Below, piece by piece: positions 11,639-20,950 of a DNA stretch of 64,000 nucleotides. The notes beneath the pieces are model-generated. The model made no database searches and was not told the DNA's origin. It saw only the letters and a list, made by a program, of their open reading frames with translations. Source of the DNA: Oceanimonas pelagia. GTDB lineage: Bacteria; Pseudomonadota; Gammaproteobacteria; Enterobacterales; Aeromonadaceae. Within the stretch, counting starts at the first letter, position 1, and each line of letters opens with the position of its first letter. The stretch is from the NCBI RefSeq assembly GCF_030849025.1, contig NZ_CP118224.1, forward strand, positions 2,725,001 to 2,789,000. Reading direction: 5' to 3'. The translations under genes were made by a program, and so were the position numbers.

Positions 11639-11806
11639 ATGACCCGACTGTTTCTGCTGCCGCTGATCCCGGCCCTGCTGTGGTTTTTATTTCTGCAATA
11701 CCACCGTATACCCATTAAAAAAGGCGCCAGGGGGTTTTACTGGATCATCGGCCTGGGCTGGGGACTGGCGGGCTTTCTCAGCCTGATGATGGTGCTGACA
11801 CGATAA
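11639..11806 (+). CDS. Small inner membrane protein, 55 residues, function unknown
   Basis: ATG at 11639 preceded by the strong ribosome binding site AAGGAAGGA. The peptide starts MTRLFLLPLIPALLWFLFLQ, then a basic polar loop YHRIPIKKGARG, then a second hydrophobic segment ending SLMMVLTR. Two transmembrane helices with a positively charged hairpin loop between them suggest both ends are periplasmic by the positive-inside rule. It is a monocistron between two minus-strand genes and is followed by a G-rich/C-rich inverted repeat. I do not recognise the family. Confidence 0.7.
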   Translation: MTRLFLLPLIPALLWFLFLQYHRIPIKKGARGFYWIIGLGWGLAGFLSLMMVLTR

Positions 11807-11809
11807 TCC

Positions 11810-11856
11810 CGGGGATTGGGGATTAGCAGTCCCTATTCCCCAGTCCCAAATCCCTG
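11810..11856. repeat. G-rich/C-rich inverted repeat, GGGATTA-type copy 1
   Basis: G arm GGGGATTGGGGATTAG (11811-11826), then a C arm with units such as TCCCTATTCCCC and AAATCCC (to 11856). It sits between the convergent ends of the small membrane protein and fpr. Related copies are at 13945, 15730 and 18843. Confidence 0.65.
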
Positions 11857-11858
11857 CT

Positions 11859-12596
11859 TTACCAGTAATTCTCCATCAGGATCTGACCGGGTTTGCGGCG
11901 CAGGTGTTTCTGCAGCCCCTTGGCCTTGAGCTCGGTGATAGTGTCGTGCACCATTTGCGGGTTGCCACAGAGCATGATCCGGCTGTGTTCGGGGGTAAAG
12001 GCAAGGCCGGTTTTGTGCTCCAGGCGGCCATCGGCAATGGCGTGGGTAATGCGCCCCGTTTGCGCCTCATCTGCATCCTCACGAGACACAAAAGGGACAT
12101 ACTGAAACCGCCGGCGCCCCTCGGTGAGTTCGGCAATACGACGACGGTAACCCAGCTCGTCGGCATAGCGCACGCCGTGCACCAATATAATGTTCTCGAA
12201 CTGTTCCCAGCAGCGGCCCTCGGCCAGTATGGACACAAAAGGCCCCACCCCGGTACCGGTGGCCATCAACCACAGGTCGCGCCCGGGCGGCACTTCGTTC
12301 AGGGTAAGAAAACCGGCGGCGGTGCGCTGCACCAGCAATTCGTCGCCCACCTTCAGCGAGGCCAGGTGGGGCGTGAGCTGCCCTTCGGGAATGGTGATCA
12401 GGTAAAACTCGGGATCCTGACCCGGAGCATTCACATAGGAGTAGGCCCGGGCCACTTTTTTGTCGTCGGTATGCAGAGCCAGCTTGGTAAACTGACCGGC
12501 GATGAAGGGCGCCACCTTGGCGTCCACCACCAGTGAAAACAGATTGTCGGACCAGGTTTTACGGGCCTTGACCCGCCCGGTGATCCAGTCTGCCAT
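11859..12596 (-). CDS. fpr: Ferredoxin/flavodoxin-NADP+ reductase
   Basis: 245 residues from the ATG at 12596 (MADWITGRVKARK), with ribosome binding site AGGAGGGTG. The FAD-binding segment RAYSYVNAP, the NADP-binding GTGVGPFVSIL and the C-terminal aromatic ending ENYW are all present, as in bacterial class II (Fpr) reductases. It passes electrons between NADPH and flavodoxin/ferredoxin, supporting iron-sulfur enzymes and oxidative stress defence. It is separated from the upstream rplI operon by a strong terminator. Confidence 0.94.
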   Translation of the reverse strand: MADWITGRVKARKTWSDNLFSLVVDAKVAPFIAGQFTKLALHTDDKKVARAYSYVNAPGQDPEFYLITIPEGQLTPHLASLKVGDELLVQRTAAGFLTLNEVPPGRDLWLMATGTGVGPFVSILAEGRCWEQFENIILVHGVRYADELGYRRRIAELTEGRRRFQYVPFVSREDADEAQTGRITHAIADGRLEHKTGLAFTPEHSRIMLCGNPQMVHDTITELKAKGLQKHLRRKPGQILMENYW

Positions 12597-12647
12597 AGCG
12601 CACCCTCCTGCCAGTGTTTCTTCCACTTTAGCCGGAACGCGGGCAAT

Positions 12648-12676
12648 AAAAAACCCGCGACCAGCGCGGGTTTTTT
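12648..12676. terminator. Rho-independent terminator of the rpsF-rpsR-rplI operon
   Basis: Stem CCCGCG (12654-12659) / CGCGGG (12665-12670), loop ACCAG, with six A's before and six T's after. It is symmetric, so it works on the minus strand for rplI. Confidence 0.92.
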
Positions 12677-12692
12677 CAGGCAACCATCGGGC

Positions 12693-13142
12693 TTAGGCAG
12701 CAACGACCTGCAGCTTGACGGTGGCTTTCACGTCGGCGTGCAGCTGCACACCGATTTCGTACTCGCCTACGTTGCGCAGCACGCCGTCGTACAGACGAAC
12801 TTCGCTCTTGGCCACTTCCACTCCGGCAGCGGTGATGGCGTCAGCCACGTCGCGGGCACCGATGGAGCCGAACAGCTTGCCTTCGTCACCGGACTTGGAC
12901 TCGATAACAACGGGTTCCAGCGCGGACAGCTGGTCGGCGCGAGCCTGGGCAGCAGCCAGCTGCTCGGCCAGCTTGGCTTCCAGCTCGGCGCGGCGGGCTT
13001 CAAAAGCCGCTACGTTGTCTTTGGTAGCCAGAACGGCCTTGCCCTGGGGCAGCAGGTAGTTACGGGCATAACCGGACTTGACGGTTACCTGGTCACCCAG
13101 GCCGCCCAGCTTGGCGATTTTATCCAGCAGAATTACTTGCAT
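12693..13142 (-). CDS. rplI: 50S ribosomal protein bL9
   Basis: 149 residues, [24 protein letters not shown] start, typical bL9 length. It has an N-terminal rRNA-binding domain with the [16 protein letters not shown] signature, a long connecting helix rich in Ala/Glu and a C-terminal domain. It is the last gene of rpsF-rpsR-rplI, 40 bases after rpsR, and ends at the terminator at 12648-12676. Confidence 0.99.
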   Translation of the reverse strand: MQVILLDKIAKLGGLGDQVTVKSGYARNYLLPQGKAVLATKDNVAAFEARRAELEAKLAEQLAAAQARADQLSALEPVVIESKSGDEGKLFGSIGARDVADAITAAGVEVAKSEVRLYDGVLRNVGEYEIGVQLHADVKATVKLQVVAA

Positions 13143-13182
13143 GATTACCTTTCCTCTTTACAGGTACGAGTTAGGCCGCTGC

Positions 13183-13422
<240 letters not shown>

Positions 13423-13437
13423 CTACTAAAACGTGAA

Positions 13438-13809
13438 TTACTCGGCAGCGGCTTCGGCGCGAGCATCGTCGCGGCGCGGCTGGCGCTCTTCCTTGGCCTT
13501 GGCCATTTCGGAAGGCTCGGTGATGGCCTGCTTGGTGCGCATGATCATGTTGCGCAGCACGGCGTCGTTGTAGCGGAAGTTGGTTTCCAGCTCGTCGATC
13601 ACAGCCTGGTCGGCTTCAACGTTCATCAGAACGTAGTGAGCCTTGTGCAGCTTGTTGATCGGGTAAGCCAGCTGACGGCGGCCCCAGTCTTCCAGACGGT
13701 GGATTTGACCACCGGAAGTGGTGATGGCGCCGGTGTAGCGCTCGATCATGCCGGGAACCTGTTCACTCTGGTCAGGGTGAACCATGAATACGATTTCGTA
13801 ATGACGCAT
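13438..13809 (-). CDS. rpsF: 30S ribosomal protein bS6
   Basis: 123 residues starting [19 protein letters not shown], first gene of the operon. The acidic/alanine-rich C-terminal tail ([11 protein letters not shown]) is typical of gammaproteobacterial S6, where RimK may add glutamates. Ribosome binding site AAGGAG. Confidence 0.99.
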   Translation of the reverse strand: MRHYEIVFMVHPDQSEQVPGMIERYTGAITTSGGQIHRLEDWGRRQLAYPINKLHKAHYVLMNVEADQAVIDELETNFRYNDAVLRNMIMRTKQAITEPSEMAKAKEERQPRRDDARAEAAAE

Positions 13810-13823
13810 GGATTGCTCCTTAC

Positions 13824-13856
13824 GGGTTATAGCCTCGGCGCGGGCTCAGTCACACC
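13824..13856 (-). promoter_or_regulatory. Possible S6:S18 autoregulatory leader hairpin of rpsF
   Basis: Minus-strand RNA upstream of rpsF can pair AGCC with GGCU around an eight-base loop CGCGCCGA, with GGU/ACC closing further out. The loop contains the CCG trinucleotide typical of S6:S18-binding leaders. The match is by eye only and the fold is short, so this is tentative. Confidence 0.3.
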
Positions 13857-13944
13857 AGCGGAGGCAAGGAACTTGGGTTTTATGACTGATTTCAAGGCGG
13901 CGTAGTTTAAGGGATAACCAGCCAGGCGGCAAGGAATTAAATAC

Positions 13945-14021
13945 GGGAATGGGGAATGGGGAATGGGGAATGGGGAATGGGGTGTTTTACCAATCCCTAA
14001 TCCCAAGTCCCTATTCCCTGG
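13945..14021. repeat. G-rich/C-rich inverted repeat with five tandem GGGAATG units (copy 2)
   Basis: The G arm has five exact tandem copies of GGGAATG (13945-13979) plus GGG. After the loop TGTTTTAC comes a C arm of degenerate 7-base units (CCCTAAT, CCCAAGT, CCCTATT). Both strands therefore read G-rich arm, loop, C-rich arm. It lies at the 3' end of the DMT transporter gene. Confidence 0.8.
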
Positions 14022-14026
14022 TTTGG

Positions 14027-14890
14027 TCAGCGCAGTCGGCGCTGCAACCCGATGGCGGCGATCACGATAAGTGCCCCCAGGTAAACGTTCCAGTCGGGGA
14101 ACTCGGCAAACAGCACCATGCCCATCAGGGTGACGAAAATCAGCCCCGAGTATTCGCTGGCGGCAATCTTGCTGGCATCGGCCATGGCGTAGGCCATGAT
14201 GCAGATGCCCTGATAGATAATGCCCACCAGGGTGGCGCCCACCAGCAGCCACCATACCTCGCCGGGAATGGGCTGCCAGCCGGGCAATGCCAGCGCCAGG
14301 CTGGCGGGAATGGCCAGCATCTGGGTCATGAACAGGGTGGCCAGCACCGAGCGACCTCGGGGCAAGCGACGTACCAGCACATTGGTGGCCGCCATCGACA
14401 GTGCGGTCAGCAGCGCCACCCAGCCGGCCCAGTGCCATTCGGCCGGGTTCAGCACCACCAGAATGCCGCCAAAGCCGAGCAGGCTCACGCCGTAGGTGGC
14501 CGGGCGCACCGATTCCCGGTTGATCAGCGCCGCCAGTGGCAGGGTCAGCAGAGGGGCTGCGTAAAAGACCGCATTGGCGGTGGCCAGGGGCAGGTAAATC
14601 AAGCTGACAAATACACAAACGGAGCCCATCAGCAGCAGGTGACCGCGCAGAAAATGAATTTTCCACTGACCCCAGCCCCGGCGTTCCGGCGCCAGCCGCC
14701 ACCAGAACGGCAGCAGCAACAGGGAAGTCAGGGTAAAGCGCAGAAACACATACTGGTAGGGGCTGATCTGACTCTGGCCCATGAGTTTGACCAGCACGTC
14801 GCCAAAGGAGATCATCAGGTTGCCGAGCACCAGCAGAAAAATCGCCAGCAGCTGACTGTCGGCCCGCATTCGGCCCACTAGCTGTTGCAT
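14027..14890 (-). CDS. DMT-superfamily (EamA) inner membrane transporter
   Basis: 287 residues with about ten hydrophobic segments, in two EamA repeats. Start MQQLVGRMRADSQLLAIFLLVLG; the polar glycine-rich GNLMISFGDVLVKLMG is typical of the first EamA helix pair, and a basic end LQRRLR stops the last helix. Substrate cannot be predicted; relatives export amino acids or metabolites. It is placed between rlmB and rpsF, with G-rich inverted repeats on both sides. Confidence 0.85.
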   Translation of the reverse strand: MQQLVGRMRADSQLLAIFLLVLGNLMISFGDVLVKLMGQSQISPYQYVFLRFTLTSLLLLPFWWRLAPERRGWGQWKIHFLRGHLLLMGSVCVFVSLIYLPLATANAVFYAAPLLTLPLAALINRESVRPATYGVSLLGFGGILVVLNPAEWHWAGWVALLTALSMAATNVLVRRLPRGRSVLATLFMTQMLAIPASLALALPGWQPIPGEVWWLLVGATLVGIIYQGICIMAYAMADASKIAASEYSGLIFVTLMGMVLFAEFPDWNVYLGALIVIAAIGLQRRLR

Positions 14891-14928
14891 GTCAATTCCA
14901 TCACCCGATTAGCCCCGTCTTATTTCTT

Positions 14929-14983
14929 GTGAGGAGTGAGGGGTAAGGAGTGAGGCCTCTCCTCCCCCTCTCCCCTCACTACC
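14929..14983. repeat. G-rich/C-rich inverted repeat, GTGAGGAG-type (copy 3)
   Basis: G arm with GTGAGGAGTGAGG and AAGGAGTGAGG (14929-14955), then a C arm CTCCTCCCCCTCTCCCCTCAC (14958 onward). Same architecture as the other copies but with a different unit; the copy after barA at 57692 is of the same subtype. It sits directly at the 3' end of rlmB. Confidence 0.7.
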
Positions 14984-14984
14984 A

Positions 14985-15719
14985 TTACCCGCGCTGGCGC
15001 ACCATTTCAAACAGACAGATGCCGGTGGCCACCGACACGTTCAGACTGGACACCGAGCCCGCCATGGGAATGCTCACCAGCTCGTCACAATGCTCCCGGG
15101 TAAGGCGGCGCATGCCCTTGCCCTCGGCGCCCATCACCAGCGCCAGCGGCCCGGTGAATTTGGCCTGATAGAGGCCGTGATCCGCCTCGCCGGCGGTGCC
15201 CACCACCCAGATGCCCTTGTCCTGCAGGGCGCGCAGGGTGCGCGACAGATTGGTCACCTGAAACAGCGGCACCACCTCGGCGGCACCGCAGGCCACCTTG
15301 CGCGCCACCGGGGTCAGGCCGGCGGACTTGTCGCGGGGCACGATCACGCCGTGCACACCGGCGGCGTCGGCGGTACGCAGACAGGCCCCCAGGTTGTGCG
15401 GGTCGGTCACGCCGTCCAGCACCAGCAGCAGCGGGGTGCCGGTGCGGGCCAGCAGGGCGTCCAGATCCGCCTCGTTCAGTGCCGGCAATGCCTTGATACG
15501 GGCCACCACACCCTGGTGCTGGGCACCACCGGCCTTGCCGTCCAGGGTCTGGCGGTTGGCCAGCTGGGCCCGCACGCCCACCTGCTGCAGGCGGGCCTGT
15601 ACGTCCTGCAGGCGGGCGTCGTCCCGGCCCTTGAGCAGCCAGACTTCCAGAATGTTTTCGGGGTGGTTTTCCAGGGCGGCATTCAGGGCGTGAATGCCGA
15701 AAATCAGTTCACTACTCAT
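14985..15719 (-). CDS. rlmB: 23S rRNA (guanosine-2'-O-)-methyltransferase RlmB
   Basis: 244 residues of the SPOUT (TrmH-like) family that methylates G2251 in the P-loop of 23S rRNA. It has an N-terminal substrate-binding domain ([17 protein letters not shown]) and a knotted catalytic domain with [32 protein letters not shown] and [10 protein letters not shown], the three SPOUT motifs. It follows rnr as in E. coli, separated by an 80-base G-rich inverted repeat. Confidence 0.97.
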   Translation of the reverse strand: MSSELIFGIHALNAALENHPENILEVWLLKGRDDARLQDVQARLQQVGVRAQLANRQTLDGKAGGAQHQGVVARIKALPALNEADLDALLARTGTPLLLVLDGVTDPHNLGACLRTADAAGVHGVIVPRDKSAGLTPVARKVACGAAEVVPLFQVTNLSRTLRALQDKGIWVVGTAGEADHGLYQAKFTGPLALVMGAEGKGMRRLTREHCDELVSIPMAGSVSSLNVSVATGICLFEMVRQRG

Positions 15720-15729
15720 TTGATTTCTC

Positions 15730-15808
15730 GGGGGATTAGGGATTAGGGACCAGGGATTAGGGATTAGGTGCTTTCACCAGTCCCTGCTCCCTAGTCCCCA
15801 GTCCCGGG
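15730..15808. repeat. G-rich/C-rich inverted repeat, GGGATTA-type (copy 4)
   Basis: The G arm has 7-base units GGGATTA, GGGATTA, GGGACCA, GGGATTA, GGGATTA (15731-15768). After a short loop (TGCTTTCA) comes the C arm with TCCCTGCTCCC and CTAGTCCCC units to 15808. It fills nearly the whole space between the rnr 3' end and the rlmB start. Confidence 0.78.
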
Positions 15809-15814
15809 TTTTAA

Positions 15815-18151
15815 TCAGCGACGCTTGCGGGAGCGCGAACGGGAACGGGGTTTACCGCTCTTTTCGCCTTGTTCGGCCTTGTCGCCACCCTTGCCACCGG
15901 TGGGCTTGGCGCGCTTGCGCGACTTCAGATTTCTGGCGCCCTTGCCGGCATCCAAATCCCCCTTGGGAGCGTCTTCCACCAGCTCGAAGTCGATCTTGCG
16001 CTCGTCCAGGTTCACCGCCATTACCTTGACCTTGATTTTGTCACCCAGGCGGTAGCGGCGGCGGAAGTTTTCACCAATCAGCTGCTGGCGCGCCGGATCG
16101 AACTGGTAGTAGTCGTTCTGCAGGCTGGAGATATGCACCAGGCCGTCGATATGGAACTCGTCGAGGCGCACGAAGAAGCCAAAGCCGGTGACGTTGGCGA
16201 TGGTGCCGCCAAATTCGCTGCCCACGTGATCCAGCATGTATTCACACTTGAGCCAGTCGGCCACGTCGCGGGTGGCGTCGTCGGCCCGGCGCTCGGTCAT
16301 GGAGCAGTGTTCACCCATGGGCGCCACCTGCTCGTACTGGTAGGGCACACCGCCGGTCTTGCTGCGCTCACCGCCGTGCATTTTGGCCAGCTGGGCCTTG
16401 ATGGCGCGGTGCAGCACCAGATCCGGATAGCGACGAATGGGCGAGGTAAAGTGGGCGTAGGACTTCAGCGCCAGGCCAAAGTGACCGGTGTTATCGGCCT
16501 GATAGACCGCCTGCTTCATGGAGCGCAGCAGCATGGTCTGAATCAGTTCGGCGTCGGGTCGGTCCTTGATCTGCTCGGCGAGCAGGGCGTAATCCGCCGG
16601 CTCCGGCTCCAGACCACCTTTCAGCTCCAGGCCCAGCTCGCCGAGGAAGCTGCGGAACCCGGTCAGCTTTTCCTCACCCGGCTTGTCGTGCACCCGGAAC
16701 AGGGCGTGGGCTTCCTGCTTTTCAATAAAGCGGGCGGCGGCCACGTTGGCCATGATCATGCACTCTTCGATGATCTTGTGGGCGTCGTTGCGCACCAGCG
16801 GCACGATCCGCTCGATCTTGCGCTGGGGGTTGAACACGAACCGGGTTTCCTCGGTTTCAAACTCCACCGCACCGCGCTGATGACGGGCTTCCTTCATGGC
16901 CTGATACAGGCGGTTGAGCTCTTCCAGGTGCGGCACCAGGGGCGCGTAACGCTCACGCAGCACTTCATCCCCTTCCAGAATGGCCGCCACCTTGGTGTAG
17001 GTGAGGCGGGCGTGGGAGTTCATCACCGCTTCGTAAAACTTGAAGCCGGACAGCTTGCCGCTGGCGGACACTGTCATCTCCGCCACCATGCACAGACGGT
17101 CCACCTGGGGGTTGAGGGAGCACAGGCCGTTGGACAACACCTCGGGCAGCATGGGGATTACCTGCTCCGGGAAATACACGGAATTGCCGCGCTTGTAGGC
17201 TTCGGTATCCAGCGCCGAATTCGGGCGCACGTAATAGGACACGTCGGCGATGGCCACCCACAGGCGCCATCCGCCGGAGCGTTTGGGCTGACAGTACACC
17301 GCATCGTCAAAGTCGCGGGCGTCTTCACCGTCGATGGTGACCAGGGGCAGATCCCGCAGATCCTTGCGCCCCTGCTTGGCTTCTTCCGGCACTTCCTCGG
17401 TCAGCTTGGCGATTTGCTGCTTGACCTCTTCCGGCCAGACGTGGGGAATATCGTGAGTGCGCAGGGCGATCTGGATCTCCATGCCCGGGTCCATGGTCTC
17501 CCCCAGTACCTCAATCACCTTGCCGATACCGGTCATGCGCTTGGTGGGACGCTGGGTAATGGTGATCACCACCACCTGGCCCATGCGCGCGCCCATGGTC
17601 TCCCCCTGGGGAATGAGAATGTCCTGGGCAATGCGGCTGTCGTCGGGCACCACATAGCTGACGCCGTTTTCCACGAAGTAGCGGCCTACCACGTCCAGGT
17701 TGCGGGACTCCAGCACTCTGACCAGGCGGGCTTCACGCCGGCCGCGGGAGTCGAAGCGCAGCGGCTGCACCAGCACGTAGTCGCCGTGCATCACCGCGTC
17801 CATTTCGCGCTGAGCCAGGAACAGGTCGTCACCGCCGTCTTCCGGACGGACAAAGCCAAAACCTTCGCGGTGGCCGATGACCTGGCCCTTGATCAGGTTC
17901 AGCTTGTCGGGCAGGGCGTAACACTTGTTACGGGTAAACACCAGCTGACCGTCGCGCTCCATGGCGCGCAGCCGGCGGCGCAGGGCTTCTTCCTGCTCTT
18001 CGCCGGCGAGGTCCAGCTCGGCAAAGATCTCGTCCCGGGTGGCCGGGGTACCGCGCTGCTTGAGGTGCTCAAGAATAAACTCCCGGCTGGGAATGGGGTT
18101 ATCGTATTTTTCGGCTTCCCGCTGCTGGAAAGGATCTTGCTGTTGTGACAT
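15815..18151 (-). CDS. rnr: Ribonuclease R
   Basis: 778-residue 3'-5' exoribonuclease of the RNase II family that degrades structured RNA, acts in trans-translation and is induced by cold in E. coli. Domains: N-terminal helix-turn-helix ([12 protein letters not shown]), two cold-shock domains, the RNB catalytic domain with [14 protein letters not shown] supplying the Mg-binding aspartates, an S1 domain ([18 protein letters not shown]), and a lysine/arginine-rich tail (KSRKRAKP to SRSRSRKRR). The ribosome binding site is weak. It heads the rnr-rlmB unit; nsrR, its E. coli neighbour, is instead at 49265. Confidence 0.98.
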   Translation of the reverse strand: MSQQQDPFQQREAEKYDNPIPSREFILEHLKQRGTPATRDEIFAELDLAGEEQEEALRRRLRAMERDGQLVFTRNKCYALPDKLNLIKGQVIGHREGFGFVRPEDGGDDLFLAQREMDAVMHGDYVLVQPLRFDSRGRREARLVRVLESRNLDVVGRYFVENGVSYVVPDDSRIAQDILIPQGETMGARMGQVVVITITQRPTKRMTGIGKVIEVLGETMDPGMEIQIALRTHDIPHVWPEEVKQQIAKLTEEVPEEAKQGRKDLRDLPLVTIDGEDARDFDDAVYCQPKRSGGWRLWVAIADVSYYVRPNSALDTEAYKRGNSVYFPEQVIPMLPEVLSNGLCSLNPQVDRLCMVAEMTVSASGKLSGFKFYEAVMNSHARLTYTKVAAILEGDEVLRERYAPLVPHLEELNRLYQAMKEARHQRGAVEFETEETRFVFNPQRKIERIVPLVRNDAHKIIEECMIMANVAAARFIEKQEAHALFRVHDKPGEEKLTGFRSFLGELGLELKGGLEPEPADYALLAEQIKDRPDAELIQTMLLRSMKQAVYQADNTGHFGLALKSYAHFTSPIRRYPDLVLHRAIKAQLAKMHGGERSKTGGVPYQYEQVAPMGEHCSMTERRADDATRDVADWLKCEYMLDHVGSEFGGTIANVTGFGFFVRLDEFHIDGLVHISSLQNDYYQFDPARQQLIGENFRRRYRLGDKIKVKVMAVNLDERKIDFELVEDAPKGDLDAGKGARNLKSRKRAKPTGGKGGDKAEQGEKSGKPRSRSRSRKRR

Positions 18152-18214
18152 ATAAGGGTCCGTTTGAGCACTGTGATAAAGGGTTTATATCAACAGTGTA
18201 AGAATAACAAGTGA

Positions 18215-18243
18215 CAACACGCTCAGGGTGACCGAGCGTGTTG
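18215..18243. terminator. Hairpin between luxS and rnr, possible terminator
   Basis: Perfect 10-bp stem CAACACGCTC (18215-18224) / GAGCGTGTTG (18234-18243) with a nine-base loop, just beyond the luxS stop. The T-tract on the luxS-sense strand is poor (TCACTTGTTATTCTT), so it may be a weak terminator or an RNA end protector. Confidence 0.5.
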
Positions 18244-18267
18244 AAGAATGAGGGAAGCCGCCGGGCA

Positions 18268-18777
18268 TTACAGGGTTTTCAGCATTTCTTCCGGCAGGGC
18301 CAGGCTCTGGTTGCTGTTGATGCCGATGCCCCGCTCGAGAATATTGCGGGCGATGGCCTGGGCTTCATCCAGGGAGTGCATCACATAGGTGCCGCACTGA
18401 TATTCGTTGAGTTCGGGGATCTGGGACTGATTTTCCACCTTGAGCACGTCTTCCATCGCCGCCTTCCAGGCCGCGGCCACCCGCCGCTCGTCGGGCGCGC
18501 CCACCAGGCTCATGTAAAAACCGGTGCGACACCCCATGGGGGAAATGTCGATGATCTCCACACCGTCGCCGTTGAGGTGATTGCGCATAAAGCCCGCAAA
18601 CAGGTGCTCCAGGGTGTGAATGCCCTTTTCGGACAGGATTTCCTGGTTGGGCAGGCAGAAACGCAGGTCAAACACGGTAATGGTGTCGTTGTGGGGCGTG
18701 GCCATGGTCTTGGCAACCCGCACCGCCGGGGCTTCCATGCGGGTGTGATCTACGGTGAAACTGTCCAGCAGTGGCAT
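18268..18777 (-). CDS. luxS: S-ribosylhomocysteine lyase (AI-2 synthase) LuxS
   Basis: 169 residues. Fe/Zn-binding HxxEH lies in [15 protein letters not shown] and the catalytic cysteine in MGCRTGFY. It cleaves S-ribosylhomocysteine to homocysteine and DPD, the AI-2 precursor, in the activated methyl cycle. Ribosome binding site GAGGAAG; upstream lies an AT-rich stretch with TTTAAC-16-CACAAT as a weak promoter candidate. pfs (mtn) is not in the window. Confidence 0.98.
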   Translation of the reverse strand: MPLLDSFTVDHTRMEAPAVRVAKTMATPHNDTITVFDLRFCLPNQEILSEKGIHTLEHLFAGFMRNHLNGDGVEIIDISPMGCRTGFYMSLVGAPDERRVAAAWKAAMEDVLKVENQSQIPELNEYQCGTYVMHSLDEAQAIARNILERGIGINSNQSLALPEEMLKTL

Positions 18778-18842
18778 GGGAATACTTCCTCAATTCAAAT
18801 TCAATCAATCATTGTGGCAAAAAAAACGGGCAGTTAAAACAA

Positions 18843-18894
18843 GGGACTGGGGATTAGGGGCTGACACAAGCCTGCCCCCTGCTCCCTAATCCCC
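18843..18894. repeat. G-rich/C-rich inverted repeat, GGGATTA-type (copy 5)
   Basis: G arm GGGACTGGGGATTAGGGGCT (18843-18862), short loop, C arm CCTGCCCCCTGCTCCCTAATC and on to 18894. It lies between the glnB 3' end and the luxS 5' region. Confidence 0.72.
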
Positions 18895-18899
18895 GCCGT

Positions 18900-20868
<1,969 letters not shown>

Positions 20869-20903
20869 GAAGAATCTGTAATGTTAGGCAATGCCTGCAT
20901 GAT

Positions 20904-20932
20904 AAAAAAAAGGCACCAGGGTTACCAGCGCC
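20904..20932 (-). terminator. Terminator of the minor-pilin operon
   Basis: On the minus strand GGCGCUGG pairs with CCUGGUGCC (eight pairs including three G-U) around UAACC, followed by a run of eight or nine U's. It lies about 20 bases beyond the stop of the large pilin gene, and before nadE. Confidence 0.72.
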
Positions 20933-20950
20933 CGGCGTCGCTCCCTTGGC

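Noticed and set aside
13945-14021. CRISPR array from tandem GGGAATG repeats
   Set aside because: Units are 7 bases without spacers, followed by a complementary C-rich arm; there are no cas genes.
15869-18148. 759-residue plus-strand open frame
   Set aside because: Shadow of rnr on the opposite strand; no recognisable motifs.
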